Source of the DNA: Emydura subglobosa
Taxonomy: Eukaryota > Chordata > Testudines > Chelidae
Assembly (NCBI GenBank): GCA_007922225.1
Contig: ML679968.1
Span: 10,670,399 to 10,734,398, forward strand
Direction: 5' to 3'
DNA: 64,000 bases
Positions 36,216-47,250 of the stretch are shown here, in pieces (the stretch's first letter is position 1; each line of letters begins with the position of its first letter). Made by a program: the position numbers and the translations under genes. A model generated the notes under the pieces. It had not been told where the DNA came from, searched no databases, and saw only the letters and a list, made by a program, of their open reading frames with translations.

Positions 36216-37100
36216 TTACAGCATAGCAAAACAGTCTCAAGGTAAAGATCTGATTGACAGTGAAATGAACAGGTCTAAAGCTGCACTGAGTATACTGGCC
36301 TTTGCCATGAAGTACTTCATTGAAGTAAAGTCTTTTCCTGGTACCAAAAACAGCGTAATACCTCTATAGTTGCTACATGTGGCCTTGCTGTTCTTTTTCA
36401 ATAAAGACAGAATAACACCCTTCTTCCAGTCAGCAAGGATGATATTAGTACGCCAACTGGACTAGAAGAGCTGATGTAGCCATAGTGCACCAATACCAAT
36501 ACCAATACCAATACTTGGCTTCAGCACTTCTGGTGTGACATTACAAACCCTTGTTGCCTTCCAAGACTTCAACAAATGGACTTTTCAATCTGAATCTCTT
36601 CTTGGCTGAAGGAAGGTGGCTCTACTGGAAACTCCTCCCCCTCTTCAAATGAAGGAGAGACTGCAGGTGGTGGACAACCAAAGAGTATCTTCAAATGAAC
36701 TTCTCATCAATGTAACGTGTACCGCATGTTGACTGATACTGCTATCCTGATTCTTTATTGTATGAAGGTAGTGTCACCTTCTCCTGCATATATTGCAAAG
36801 TTGAACAGAGGGTGCAGAGTTCATACCTGGCAGTGGACTGTCTGCCTGAGTCAACCACAAGGATTCTGTGTCTTTCTTATACAATGATTTGAGGATGTTC
36901 CAAACTCTAACCCATTCAGCGTTTGTGTTTGCTCTCAACAAACGTGTCTGAACACTCAAACTATAGCAGTGCTTCTTTCTCCACTCTAACTGCAGATAGC
37001 ATCTCCACACTAATCCATGGATGACATTTGAAGGGCAGAGCCCCAGCACTGAGCTAGCAACATGTCTACGTGGATTACTTGGAACAATGCTATTCCTCAT
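36216..37100 (-). mobile_element. non-LTR LINE: linker and RT fingers, inverted 5' segment
   Basis: The minus strand, read from 37100 downwards, gives the region before the RT domain (frame 36774-37100). Then come about 36650-36590 with EFPVEPPSFSQEEIQIEKSI, about 36530-36470 with PEVLK and ALWLHQLF, and about 36440-36345 with the classic DWKKGVIL...KKN...YRGITL fingers motif. Frames shift between blocks. The family resembles RTE/R4-like LINEs that encode 'DWKKGV..CSNYRGI'. The reverse transcriptase continues on the opposite strand at 37105. A CCAATA hexamer array (36489-36514) lies inside the coding part. Confidence 0.75.
36489..36514. repeat. (ACCAAT)n short tandem repeat
   Basis: About four perfect hexamers, probably a local expansion within the LINE. 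Confidence 0.9.
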
Positions 37101-37104
37101 CAGA

Positions 37105-37335
37105 TGACAGAGGGGGTGAGACTTCAGCTTTTTGAGAAGATGGCTGAACTTAATAAGCGATGCACAGCATTTTTTATAGATTTCCTTCAGACCTTTGATT
37201 CAGTGCACGGAGCACATGGGTAAGCTCTGATGATGTGGGAAGATCTGGGAAGATAGCTTTGTTGTTTGATCAGCTTTATAATGAAGAAGAAAGCAATTTT
37301 CAAGTCAATGGCAGATACACAGCATGGTTTCCCAA
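37105..37335 (+). mobile_element. non-LTR LINE: RT palm segment, sense orientation
   Basis: On the plus strand, about 37120-37200 encodes LFEKMAELNKRCTAFFIDF and then QTFDSV, the first catalytic-aspartate block ('FIDF.KAFDSV') of a LINE reverse transcriptase. After a frameshift, about 37252-37330 encodes IALLFDQLYNEEES and QVNGRYTAWF, the next conserved block. This directly follows, in protein order, the fingers block on the opposite strand at 36345-36440. It stops at about 37335 where another repeat begins. Confidence 0.75.
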
Positions 37336-37520
37336 GGCTAAAATGAAATGCTTCAATCTGGAAATGTTGAAATGTTTTGTTTCAATCTAAATTTACTTAA
37401 CTTTCATTCCTCAAAGTTTCAGTATTTCAATGTTTCATCTAGATTCAAACTTCAAAGAAATGTTGAAATATTGGAATTTCCTGTGGGATAGAAATTCCAT
37501 TTTTTAATCAATTCTACTCA
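37336..37520. repeat. AT-rich 'gaaatgttgaaat' repeat
   Basis: Many GAAATGTTGAAAT / TTTCAATGTTTC blocks. It resembles 40741-40925 and the part around 63370-63460, probably a dispersed MITE of turtles. Ends are not resolved. Confidence 0.35.
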
Positions 37521-37668
37521 GAATAAAGGCAACATCAAAGAGATTATCAAAATTTGTTTTCAAGATATTAAAAACTCTTTAAAAATCCTTAAAACAAAAA
37601 TAATTCTCATAATTAAAATTCATATTAAAAAGCCATTTCCTCACATTTCAATATATTGCCTATATAAT
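37521..37668. other. AT-rich spacer
   Basis: No feature was seen. The last five bases (ATAAT) are the left target duplication of the following LTR. Confidence 0.5.
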
Positions 37669-38791
37669 TGTGATATACCCAAGGTACAGTATGGACTGAT
37701 GAACAGCTGTGCCACCTCAACTCTCTTACCTGAGTTGCCTTTTACACTGCTTTGCTGTGACATCTACCACTACTGATTTCTTAACCAACAGCCTACAGCA
37801 ACCCATCATTTTGTATGAATGCAGCAGCCAGCCACTCTTGAATTACACTGCAGAGTGATGCCAGCAAGATCCCAGTCCCAGACTTTCCCCAGCTCTCGCC
37901 TGGACAACACAAACTCATATAAAGTCCATCATTTTGTCAATAGAAAATGATATGGACAAATCCTATTATACCAAATGGAGTTTTCCAAACACTTCAGTTC
38001 AAACACACTCTTTTAAACAATAAAACAATAAACACAAGTTTATTAACTGCAAAAGGATCAATTTTAAGTGAATTCAAGTAATGAGACATAAAAGTCAGAA
38101 TTGGTTATAAGAAAAATAAAAGTAAAACACAATTAATGCCTAATTTGACGAACTAGAGCAAATTCAAAGTAAGGTCCCTCTCACCACATGTTTCAGCAGT
38201 CTTACTGGGTGATCTTCTTTCAGTCATGACCCCTTCCCCAGTCCAATGCTGCTTCCTTTGTTCTCCAGGTTTTGTGGATGATGTGGGCAGAGAGAAAGGA
38301 AGACATGATTTGGGGCATCTGCTCTCCCTTCTTATAATTCTTTCCCTTCTTTGAGAAGTATCTCCAGCTAAGGTTCAGAAGACAAGAAGTCTGTGTGGAT
38401 CGGAACCCTAAGTTCTTTCTTTTTTTAAGAGGTAGATTTTTCACCCATGTCCCTCTTCCTGCCATTGAATAGCCCTTTAGCATGTGATGGCCCTTTTGAC
38501 TTTGTTTACACCTGGATGAGGTATCAGCTTGCCTTTTGTCTTTGAGGAAATGGTTTGGTCATTCCCAGACTTGGAATATGTCTTGGTAACCTCATACAGT
38601 GGAATCTGATAATTTTACATGCAATGATGCCATGCATATTTTATCAGGCCAATTTTGACCAGTGAGTTATGAGTTTTCAAATGATACGACACATGGCATA
38701 CTTGTACAAAGAATATTTATTCATTATTATTATTATAACCACACATGACATACTTGTGCAAGGGGTGAATACAGGGATACAGACAATCACA
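37669..38791 (-). mobile_element. solo LTR with perfect 5 bp TSD (ATAAT)
   Basis: The 1123 bp unit runs from TGTGATATACCC to GACAATCACA, with TG...CA ends in a 6 bp inverted repeat (TGTGAT/ATCACA). It is flanked by ATAAT at 37664-37668 and 38792-38796. Orientation is inferred from its relation to the LTR at 31566-32246 (shared CAAGTTTATTAACTGCAAAAG-type core). Near the right end a ~52 bp unit beginning ACACATGRCATACTTGTRCAA is present twice (38689 and 38741). The minus-strand 87-codon frame inside is not a gene. The 5 bp TSD fits Gypsy or ERV2/3-type integrases. Confidence 0.85.
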
Positions 38792-38925
38792 ATAATAAAA
38801 GGAAGTATTTTAACCTAAGAATAATTTTTAATGCCTTATGCCTAGAGGTAGTTATTAAGTTCTATTATCTTTGGATTTTTATGATGCTACTCTGTAATCA
38901 TCATTATGGCAAATCCCAAGGGGAC
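38792..38925. other. 134 bp between two solo LTRs
   Basis: It contains the right ATAAT duplication of one LTR and, at its end, GGGAC, the left duplication of the next. Confidence 0.6.
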
Positions 38926-39614
38926 TGTGCTCCTCTAGGGCAGAGGGTTCGTATTTTTAGATCTCAGTGATGAGGAAAAGACAGGCAGACAAGGAAGTGC
39001 CCATACAGCAGCTTATTCATGCAGCACTTAAGTTACAGATTTTAGGCTGTTGCTAAGCTGTTAGCTGTTAGGAGTACAATTCAGGCAGTCAGGTACTTAC
39101 CAGCACGAGGGTGGGGAAGACCATTCTCCATCCTATAAGCGAGTTGCAACCAGGGAGCCGATCAACCAGAGAGCCGACCCACCCGGGGCATCAGCTAGAA
39201 CCTCCATGGATCCATGGAGAGCCTCAACAGGGCGGTGCCCAGGGGTGGCTATTATACCACTTATCCCCTACTTCAACCAATGGGCTTTATATAGCAATAG
39301 GTTACGTATGTCTCAATCCACTTGGGGATTGGTCCTTAACACATGTTTCTGTTATTCTATTGGCAGTTAGCTAGGGACCAATCCACTATAAGCTGCAGTC
39401 ACTTGTTTACTGCTATAGCTAGCTCTTAGCTGGTTTAAACTGATTCTGCGGTCAGCCTTCTTCTGCTTTCATCCCAAGGTTATGTCTAGGTCATTTTGGG
39501 CCTAGCTATTGTTACTTATGCTAACTCAGGCCTAGCCGTTATTACTTATGGTAACTCAGGCCTAGCCTTGTCACTATGCTACCCTCGCATTACAATATTC
39601 TTTTGCTCCTTACA
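38926..39614 (-). mobile_element. solo LTR, different family, near-perfect 5 bp TSD
   Basis: The unit begins TGTGCTCCTCTAGG and ends TTGCTCCTTACA. The flanks are GGGAC (38921-38925) and AGGAC (39615-39619), a 4/5 match. On the minus strand a TATATAAAG box (plus 39285-39293) lies just downstream of a CCAAT-type motif (ATTGG, from plus 39276-39280), giving a plausible LTR promoter that reads leftward. A 30 bp tandem repeat occupies the U3 side (39499-39568). No internal sequence remains. Confidence 0.72.
39499..39568. repeat. 30 bp tandem repeat, 2.3 copies, in LTR U3
   Basis: Units 39499-39528 and 39529-39558 both start GGCCTAGC and end GTAACTCA or CTAACTCA. A third partial unit is GGCCTAGCCT. 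Such U3 duplications are often enhancer repeats. Confidence 0.85.
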
Positions 39615-39748
39615 AGGACATAGCCTCTTTATAGAAGAAGTACCACCTGGATCAATCTCTGGCTAGGTCTAGATGGTTATTCATTTTATATCTACCACTG
39701 GCAAACTTATTGCATCACCAAAGCTTCTGGTGTCCATATGGTCACCGG

Positions 39749-40740
39749 TCAGGTAACAGCATTGCTTGGTATACACTTTGGGATTCGTTGATCTTCCCTT
39801 CTAATAATATGTCCATACCAAGCTACTAAAATTAAACCAGTGCTGATGAGGCAGTTTTTCATCTTCCTGCCCTTAATAACAAGCAGCTGAAGAAGACAAG
39901 AATTGAAAACATTAATCCAATGTTTCTCAGCCTTCCTCAGAATTCCTGTTTCACTTCTGTACAATCTGTACTGTAAAGCTGGTATAATCATAGTTCTATA
40001 GATCTGCAGCTTCATAACAAACTTCACTTTACAGCGTCCCCACAGAGATTGCTGAAGGGCCTGAAACATGGCAGCAACTACTGCTCAATGAGAGTTCACA
40101 CCTTTCAATCATCTTCCAGCCCTGTCTACCCTCCTGTACTGCCCATTGCCCAATTATTTGACAGTTGCCACCTGCTTGATGTCCCGTATGGACAGATTCA
40201 TATTGAGCTAGTTGTAATTTGAAGCTGCAGGCTGCATGGTGGTAATGGCCAAGAATTTAGTTTTATCTAGATTAATAACCTGACCAATGCACACTGCTTC
40301 TTTCCCGATGAGATAAGCCATCTGCTGTGGTGATTAACCAGAATGAGCATATAGGACAATGTCACTCACTTATTTGAGATATCGAAGCAGGATGGTGTTC
40401 AGCTCAGCATCACTGACATCTGCCTCCTCAACCTTCTCTTTCAATCAACTGATACTGATCATGAACAATGATGATGAAAGAACGCAGCCCTGGGATACAG
40501 TCTTCTTGAACTGTTGAAGAACCTCATCTGCAGGGTTCCCCAGCTGGATTACCTTTTCCATGATGCATAGTGACCTGGGAATCACATGACGCACTACACT
40601 GGCTCGGCTGGAAGGAAGACCATGGTGCATGATGGCAGATGTAGTCCAACTATAAATAGCCACTCTACTGTAATTACCACTCTGCATAATAGAAAAAGGG
40701 GGCATGAGGCACCCTAACTACAGTTCCAGTGAGGCGTCAT
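39749..40740 (-). mobile_element. non-LTR LINE fragment: RT palm to C terminus
   Basis: On the minus strand, about 40700-40450 encodes EKVIQLGNPADEVLQQF and then VSQGCVLSSSLF, the RT 'GV.QGCVLSP.LF' block. About 40370-40350 has IVLYAHS in place of the catalytic ADD block. The frame 39749-40069 carries the C-terminal LINE signature: IPALQYRLYRSETGIL, EKHWINVFNS and AWYGHIIRRED ('LYGSETW..W.GHv.R'). There are several stops and frameshifts, so it is dead. The type is the same as the LINE at 36216-37335 (RTE/R4-like), but whether it is the same insertion is unclear. Confidence 0.78.
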
Positions 40741-40925
40741 TGTGGTTCATGCAGACACAGATTAATATTGAAATGCTTGAGTTTCTTTTCCCCTAACAGG
40801 AAATTGAAAAAAATCAGCAGAATCAACTTTTTCCTGAAGAAAATGTCGATTTTGCAGAAAACATTTTTTTCTGTGAAAACAAAATTTTGACAGAAGATTC
40901 ATAACCAGAGCTAGTTCTGAGATTC
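40741..40925. repeat. AT-rich repeat ending in CAGAGCTAG
   Basis: TTCCTGAAGAAAATGTCG and AACAAAATTTTGACAG, with ACCAGAGCTAG at the end, recall a dispersed turtle MITE ('attttgaccagctctag'). Possibly the same family as 37336-37520. Confidence 0.4.
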
Positions 40926-42126
40926 ACAAATATGAAGCACTTATGCAAACATCCTGCAGCTACTGTTTGGATTATCAAATATTCACACAAATACAGTATA
41001 GGCGATATTCAATTTTATTGAACTATCAAAGAATGTATAAACACGGAGTTTCACAAATGCCTTTCAAATACATCTTATTTATGTTCAACACTGATAGTAA
41101 TATTAGGGTTGTATATTTTTTGTCAAACAACAAATGTTTCCATCTAAACTTTAAACAAATTATTTTAATGATCACATTAATTTCCTTTTTTGAGTTCCCT
41201 CTTTGTTTCCCTTAATAAAAAAGCATCAGTTATTAATATTCAGTTTATTTTTTACTTTCCAATTCCACGGGCCCTTCCATTTATTATTTATGCATTTTCT
41301 TCTTCCTCACAAAATGATACTTTCACTTTAAACACCAAAACACTTAAATATTGCTTTTCTTTACATATGGATTGTATTATTGGTGATATTGCAGACTTTT
41401 CAAATTGTGACTGTGTGATATTTCTTCTGTTGTATTTATATCAATAGGCTGAATAGGTGTTGCATAACATACCAGATGCATAAGATAAAACTTTCTTCCT
41501 TTGCCGCTCACCATATCTTTTATATTTGCATACTGATATGTTTTTAAAGGAATACCACAGTGCTCTACTGCAACAGAGAGGCTGTGGGGTATGCCTGCAG
41601 CAAAGCTGCTAAATATACATGAAAACAATATTGAATTACAATCAGAGATAGGAAAAATACCTATCATCCCCTCTAATTGTGTTGAGCTTTTTATTACTGC
41701 TACGAAAGGCAAACAGTATTGTTATGCTAACAGTACCAACAGAATATATGTTATGAATAATTGGTCTGAGTGGTATCAAGCGTTTTATGGGAAAGGTTAA
41801 CAAGAACTGGGGATAGTTGGGGGTGATCTAGAAGAGTGAAATCAAAGCCTTGTGGAAGGAACGTATACCCCTTTAGACTAGATACTTGGGGTTGCTGACT
41901 GAGATTCCTGGAGCTTCTGACAAAAGTTATTTGTATTTAGAACCAGATGGGCCATTGAGATCAGAAGATATAATTGAAATGCAATAACAAAATATTTTCA
42001 TCACTTTTCCTGTGCACAGTAATGTTTTCAGTAAAAGATTGGTTTGGATGTAAAATAAATATTCTTTGCATAATGCTTATCATTAAAGCAATTCAATAAA
42101 TATCCCAAAACCCAGTGCATTACAGG
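40926..42126. other. AT-rich DNA, no supported gene
   Basis: Overlapping frames of 85-111 codons (40943-41215, 41190-41447 plus; 41377-41712 minus) have low-complexity hydrophobic composition and no domain. Confidence 0.4.
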
Positions 42127-42255
42127 AACCTGACTTCTCATTATTATAATTATTCATTATTTGTATTGCAATTGTGCCTATGACCTCACTGTGCTAAGTG
42201 CTGTACAAACACAGAACAAAAAGAAGTTCCCATGCTTAAGCTTCCAGCAGGGTTT
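42127..42255 (-). repeat. old LINE/SINE tail, minus strand
   Basis: ATTATTTGTATTGCAATTGTG, CACTGTGCTAAGTGCTGTAC and AAACACAGAACAAAAAG are the reverse of the tail at 36068-36215. Confidence 0.6.
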
Positions 42256-44155
42256 ATCAATAGAGGAAAACCTACTGTGTACTTGTATATGTCTCAAAAT
42301 GTAGTCTTCCTAAACTCTAGACTGCAGCTCTGCACCATGAAACCCACAATGAAATTACAATTGAAAGAGAAATTATGAAGATACCCATTAGAATAAATTT
42401 TAATGATGTATATGAAAAAATCTATCTAAACAGATAAACATGTGTACATTTCCAGTTCTAGTCAGAGAAAATCGAATAAGTGAGTCCGAAAATAATGCTT
42501 AAATGGTGACCCTCATTATTCTTTTCTATTTACTTAAAGAGGATTCCTGGCAGGCTTGTAAGAAAATAGAGTGCTATTTGATGATATAAAGGCCCTACAA
42601 TCAATGACTACCCAACATGACTTCCAGCATGTATTTAATGCTTCACTAATGCTTTAATGCTAAACCCAGCCATGCTGAACTGATGCTGTTTCAAATAAAA
42701 TAACCAGTATTTTAAATAGATAGCAAAATTCAGTCTAATAAGTGTGGGCCGGACGTGGTAATTGAGGGATCCTAGACCTCAAATTGAAAGAATTCAGGCC
42801 ATTTCATAGGTAGGTTTAGCACAGAAGGGCTCTTTCATTTGACAGTAAGAACAAACACCTTAGTCAATATTAAATCATGTGGAATGACCCTACTTGTTAA
42901 ATGAGAAAGTACCTTTAATGTAAGAAGAGTGATAAATAAGGTCAATGGCAATTTTCATTATCTACACAAAGTCAGTTGTTGAACATTGTGTACTTGACAC
43001 TTCGATTTCTTCTTCTGATCATTAGTGTACAGCCAAAGTTGATTTCAATAGTTTAATTCCCATTCCATTGCACTATATTTATGAGAAAAATACTGCCCAA
43101 ATAATGTTATATACTTGTCAGTCTAATACTATAAAACCATTTTCATAGCATGTAAATCAATGAGGAGAAATTAGATTGCACAGATAATGCCAGCTGAAAA
43201 CAACCAGGCTTATTTGAAATAGTAAAACATCAAAATTGCAGACCTAAAATCTTGGTTTCATAACCAACTCACTTGGGTTTTGTATCATAGAGAAAATTAA
43301 AAAGGAATGCAGCCCTGGGAAACCGAAATAAATGAACATAGCTATTATTATCACAGACGTGCAAGCTAGAAAAAAATCTACTGACTTTTAAAAGTTTTTC
43401 ATTTTTGTTTGAATACCCTTAAACTTTTATTGCTTTTGGATGCTCTGTACATTCTGTAGAATTATTATGGGAATCCTGAATCTGATGATGAATTGGACAT
43501 GAGCTTCTAAAAGTAATCACAATGACATATAAATCTATACAGGTAGATTTTCTGGTACAGAAGAAAAATTGAATGAAAAAAAACTGTTGGGTATCTGCCT
43601 TCTTAAAGCATTGTTTTCTTTCAACATACCAACTATTTTCTTAGTTAACCTTTAGAAACATAAGTGGTCTAGGTAATTTAATATCCTGTCTTTGTCATCT
43701 ATTAGTGGTGGATGCTTCATAGGAATGTATCAAATCTGCTTCTGAAAAGTCCCTCTTTGGAGAATCAAAATTTATGTTCTAATTCACATTTGGCCAATCC
43801 CCTGTTGACAAGACAATGCATAGTCACGTATATTTATTGTTGAAAACTTCATGGCCAAAACCTCTTCTGTTTTAAAATGACCAGTAGAGGAAAGAGAAAA
43901 GATTAGTAAAGACAGCTATGCTAACAAGTCACAATGAACAATTCTTCTGGCAAATTAAGTCTTTTTTCTTCTTTGTTACTTGTCTACAAAATAGATTGGG
44001 TTTTTTTAATTAATTTGTTCACTATCTACACTTATTCAACTAGGTATTTTGAGCACATTAATTACAGCATATAGATTGCTTACAAATTGTTAATTGTGAG
44101 TACCAATGGACTATCTAATATTCATGCTGTGTGGTTGGTCACTTAAGTCACATGG

Positions 44156-44186
44156 TATATATATATATATATATATGTATATATAA
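44156..44186. repeat. (TA)n microsatellite
   Basis: About eleven TA units with one G interruption. Confidence 0.95.
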
Positions 44187-45055
44187 TGATTCCTCATAGG
44201 ATGACATATTTTTTACAAATAGGCTACTGTCCCTTTTGCTCCTTCAGAGAGAGTTCGGGAGACATAAAGCGAGAGACATAGCAGGAAATAAGGAAAGTCG
44301 GAGAATTTTAGGAAATATAAATGTTCTTCTTTAGTATTTTCCACAAGGAAGATCACTACTCAGGCTAGTACATTAACTGCATGAAATCACTATACTTAGG
44401 CCATGCTTCCTGAATAAAAGAGAGTCAAAGACTTAAGAAAGACATAAAGGCTACTTAGACTTTAAATTAAATTGTTTCCCTGTCACATCAACCCAAGGTA
44501 ATTGTGTTTACATGTACATGTGGAGTCCTAATTGCAAATGGTGCACTGTGACCTCTTTCTCTATTACATAATTGCCTCAGTATCAGTCTTCTGGGCAGGG
44601 GACTTGAGGAAATCTTTGCATTTTAAATATTCCATCACTGTCAAATTTACATACAATATTTCACATATATGTGAAGTGCATTGGTTGAAATCAGTAAAAG
44701 ACTGAGAGGACATTTTGAGGTGCAGCATCTCCTTCCATCGATCTCTTGGTAAACTCCATTTCATTCAACCATGAAAAGACCACAAAGTCTGTTAGCAAAT
44801 TGGCTGCAGAAATATAGTAAAGACCTTAGCAATCAGATTGTTTAACCTCTAAAATTAGCTCCTTATAAAGTTGGTCTCTTTCAGACTTGAGGTAAAAGAG
44901 ACACCATGCACATGAAAATTAAATGCAGCAAACAGAAATAATCACCCTGTATGTCAGTCATGCATTTGGGACAAATTTAACCACACTATAAAGAGTTCCT
45001 AAGAAAAAACAAAGAACAATCCGTGCACCAGCAGACAAATGCCCTCATTAAGTGT

Positions 45056-45082
45056 CCTCTCTCTCTCTCTCTCTCTCTCTCT
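45056..45082. repeat. (CT)n microsatellite
   Basis: A run of CT units following GTGTC. Confidence 0.95.
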
Positions 45083-46777
45083 GCTTCAGGTCATGTTCCC
45101 TGGAATTAAAAATTAGCATCTAAGTCTGTTTCCTCTTTTTCCACCACTATACTTGCTGCAGCTCATTGCAAGTAGGCCATGCAAGAGCTTCATAAAAGTA
45201 TGCATGATATGATCTTACAAAAAATATTTCACTTGTGGAATGGTAGTGAGATGACAATAAAAGAGGTTGCAAATACTATCCAATTCAGAGCTTTCATAAA
45301 TACATTTTTAAAAGTACTGTTTTTTGCCACCTGTACTGCCACATGTCCATCTGTAGTTGCTAGCCCATCATGTAACAACAGAATTTATAAAACAATAAAG
45401 AAATGAATATCTCTCCCAATAGTGGGAACATTGCAAAGTAATAAAATGTAATTTTTTTTTCCTGGAACAAGGAAAGCAGCAAAGGATTTAAAAATACAGG
45501 AAGATCTGTGGTACCTAAATGATAATTCCTTCAGATCTTAGCTGATAGAGTACTATGTGGTATGGGCCTTTAAGTCTGTGCAGAGCAGTTCACATAATTT
45601 TACTGGCCTGATTTATACACTTTTCAAGTTTAGTGCTATAATGGAATTGCATTGTTTTCAATAAAGATATTTTTTTATTATTGCAGTAATGTTGGTTTCA
45701 ATAATAAATGTTACTTTGCAAATTGCTCGCTTGTTTAAAGTCAATTTACATTAGTTAAAATAAATATATTAATCTACATTTTTGGAAGGTTGCCCAGCAA
45801 TTTAAATAATGATGCAGTAACTATTGCAGTATTACGATTTTTTTTTTTTGAATGGGGAGGGTGTTTGTTGTTTCTAGTGCATCCATGTAAGGGCCAGCCA
45901 CATTCTGGCTCACATATATATAATCTCTCTTTAACTGACAAATAATGTATATGGATTAAAAATATACCAGAAACTAAAATTTCATATATCATTTTATATT
46001 ATGCAGTAAATTACAGTGTTATAGATAAAGACATGTTTGTGTCAACGATATGTTAGAACTGCCAACTTTGAAGAAAAATGGTTCAATATTTATGAATATA
46101 TAAAGAATAAAAATTGAATAGGCCTCAGTCTGAGACACCCCAGGTTTTAGTTTAGACAATTTTCTAAACTTTTTTAGAAATACTTTAGACAGTTTGGAGA
46201 TTAAAATAATCTCAGATTTGAAAAACACCTGTGTACCTTTTGGATGGGCCACTGTTACTTCGCTGCCCTGCTCCTAGTGCCTATAAATAACTCCCAGAGA
46301 AAGGCAAATGGAGACCCAGAATTCAGACATTGAGGGTTTTCAGCAAAGACTGGACAGGATCAACCTCCCCGCAATCAAGTACAAAAAGAACAATAAGAAT
46401 GAACTTAATTCTTAAGTACCAATTTTATAAAATCTTAAATGATAAAGAAACATAACAACAACAACTTAGTTTTTACAACATAACATGGCTAATTAACAAT
46501 CTGCATACATTATCTTCAGTTATACATAAGCATAACTAAAGAAAAATTAAATCTATACAGGTGAATCCCCACAGAAACACAGTGAGAAGTAACTCAGAGT
46601 TCCCAAAAGCTTAGCTTGAGTTCACCTGGTCTCATTTACAGTCTTTAATCACCAAAATCTATACAGTCTTCTGAGTGAAAAGCACTGCAGCAACATCTTC
46701 CCTCCACTTGCTTGTAGAAATCTCCAGCTTGAATCCATGTGGACTCCGACTACTCCTCTGCTGAAATCAGAAGAACA

Positions 46778-47250
46778 TAACATAAGAACATAAGAATGGC
46801 CATACTGGGTCAGATCAATGGTCCATCTAGTCCCTGTCTTCCGACAGTGGCCAATGCCTGGTGCTTCAGAGGGAATGAATAGAAAAGACAATCATCAAGT
46901 GATCCATCCCCAGTCACCCATTCCCAGCTTCTGGCAAACAGCTATCTCTGCAATCTGGCCAATAGCCATTGATGAACCTATCCCCCATGAACATATCTAG
47001 CTCTTTTGTAACCCCATTATGCTCTTGACCTTCACAACATTCTCTGTCAAGGAGTACCACAGATTGACTGTGTGTTGTATGAAGATATACTTCCTTTTGT
47101 TTGTTTTAAACCTGCTGCCTCTTCATTTCATTTAGTGACCCCTAGTTTTTGTGTTGCGAGAAGGGGTAAATAACACTTCCTTTTTTGTTTTCTCCACACC
47201 AGTCATGATTTTATAGACCAATATCATATCCCCCCTTAATACTGTTTAGG
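46778..47250 (-). mobile_element. CR1 LINE 3' portion, minus strand
   Basis: On the plus strand it begins with ACATAAGAACATAAGAATGG, then CCATACTGGGTCAGATCAATG, continues through CCTTCACAACATTCTCTG and ends TTATAGACCAATATCATATC. This is the antisense of the ORF2 C terminus and 3' UTR of a common sauropsid CR1 subfamily. It is 5' truncated, as usual. The 80-codon minus frame and 60-codon plus frame in it are remnants or chance. Confidence 0.88.

Larger units (their letters stand above)
42256..46777. other. AT-rich, repeat-poor stretch
   Basis: No LINE, LTR or MITE was recognised over about 4.5 kb. Apart from two microsatellites, it shows only chance frames (for example 44564-44764 minus, 66 codons). 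Low repeat content could reflect selection or simply old, unrecognisable repeats. Confidence 0.4.

Noticed and set aside
34073..36514. Short tandem repeats considered as a CRISPR-like array
   Set aside because: Units are 2-6 bp simple repeats with no spacers; the sequence is vertebrate nuclear DNA.
37105..40740. A single inversion explaining both the twin-priming-like LINE and the LINE at 39749-40740
   Set aside because: Inverting this interval does not restore one collinear LINE, so two events or two copies are needed.
44564..44764. 66-codon minus-strand frame starting MKWSLPRDRWKEM
   Set aside because: Looks protein-like, but there is no splice acceptor or family; not enough to call.
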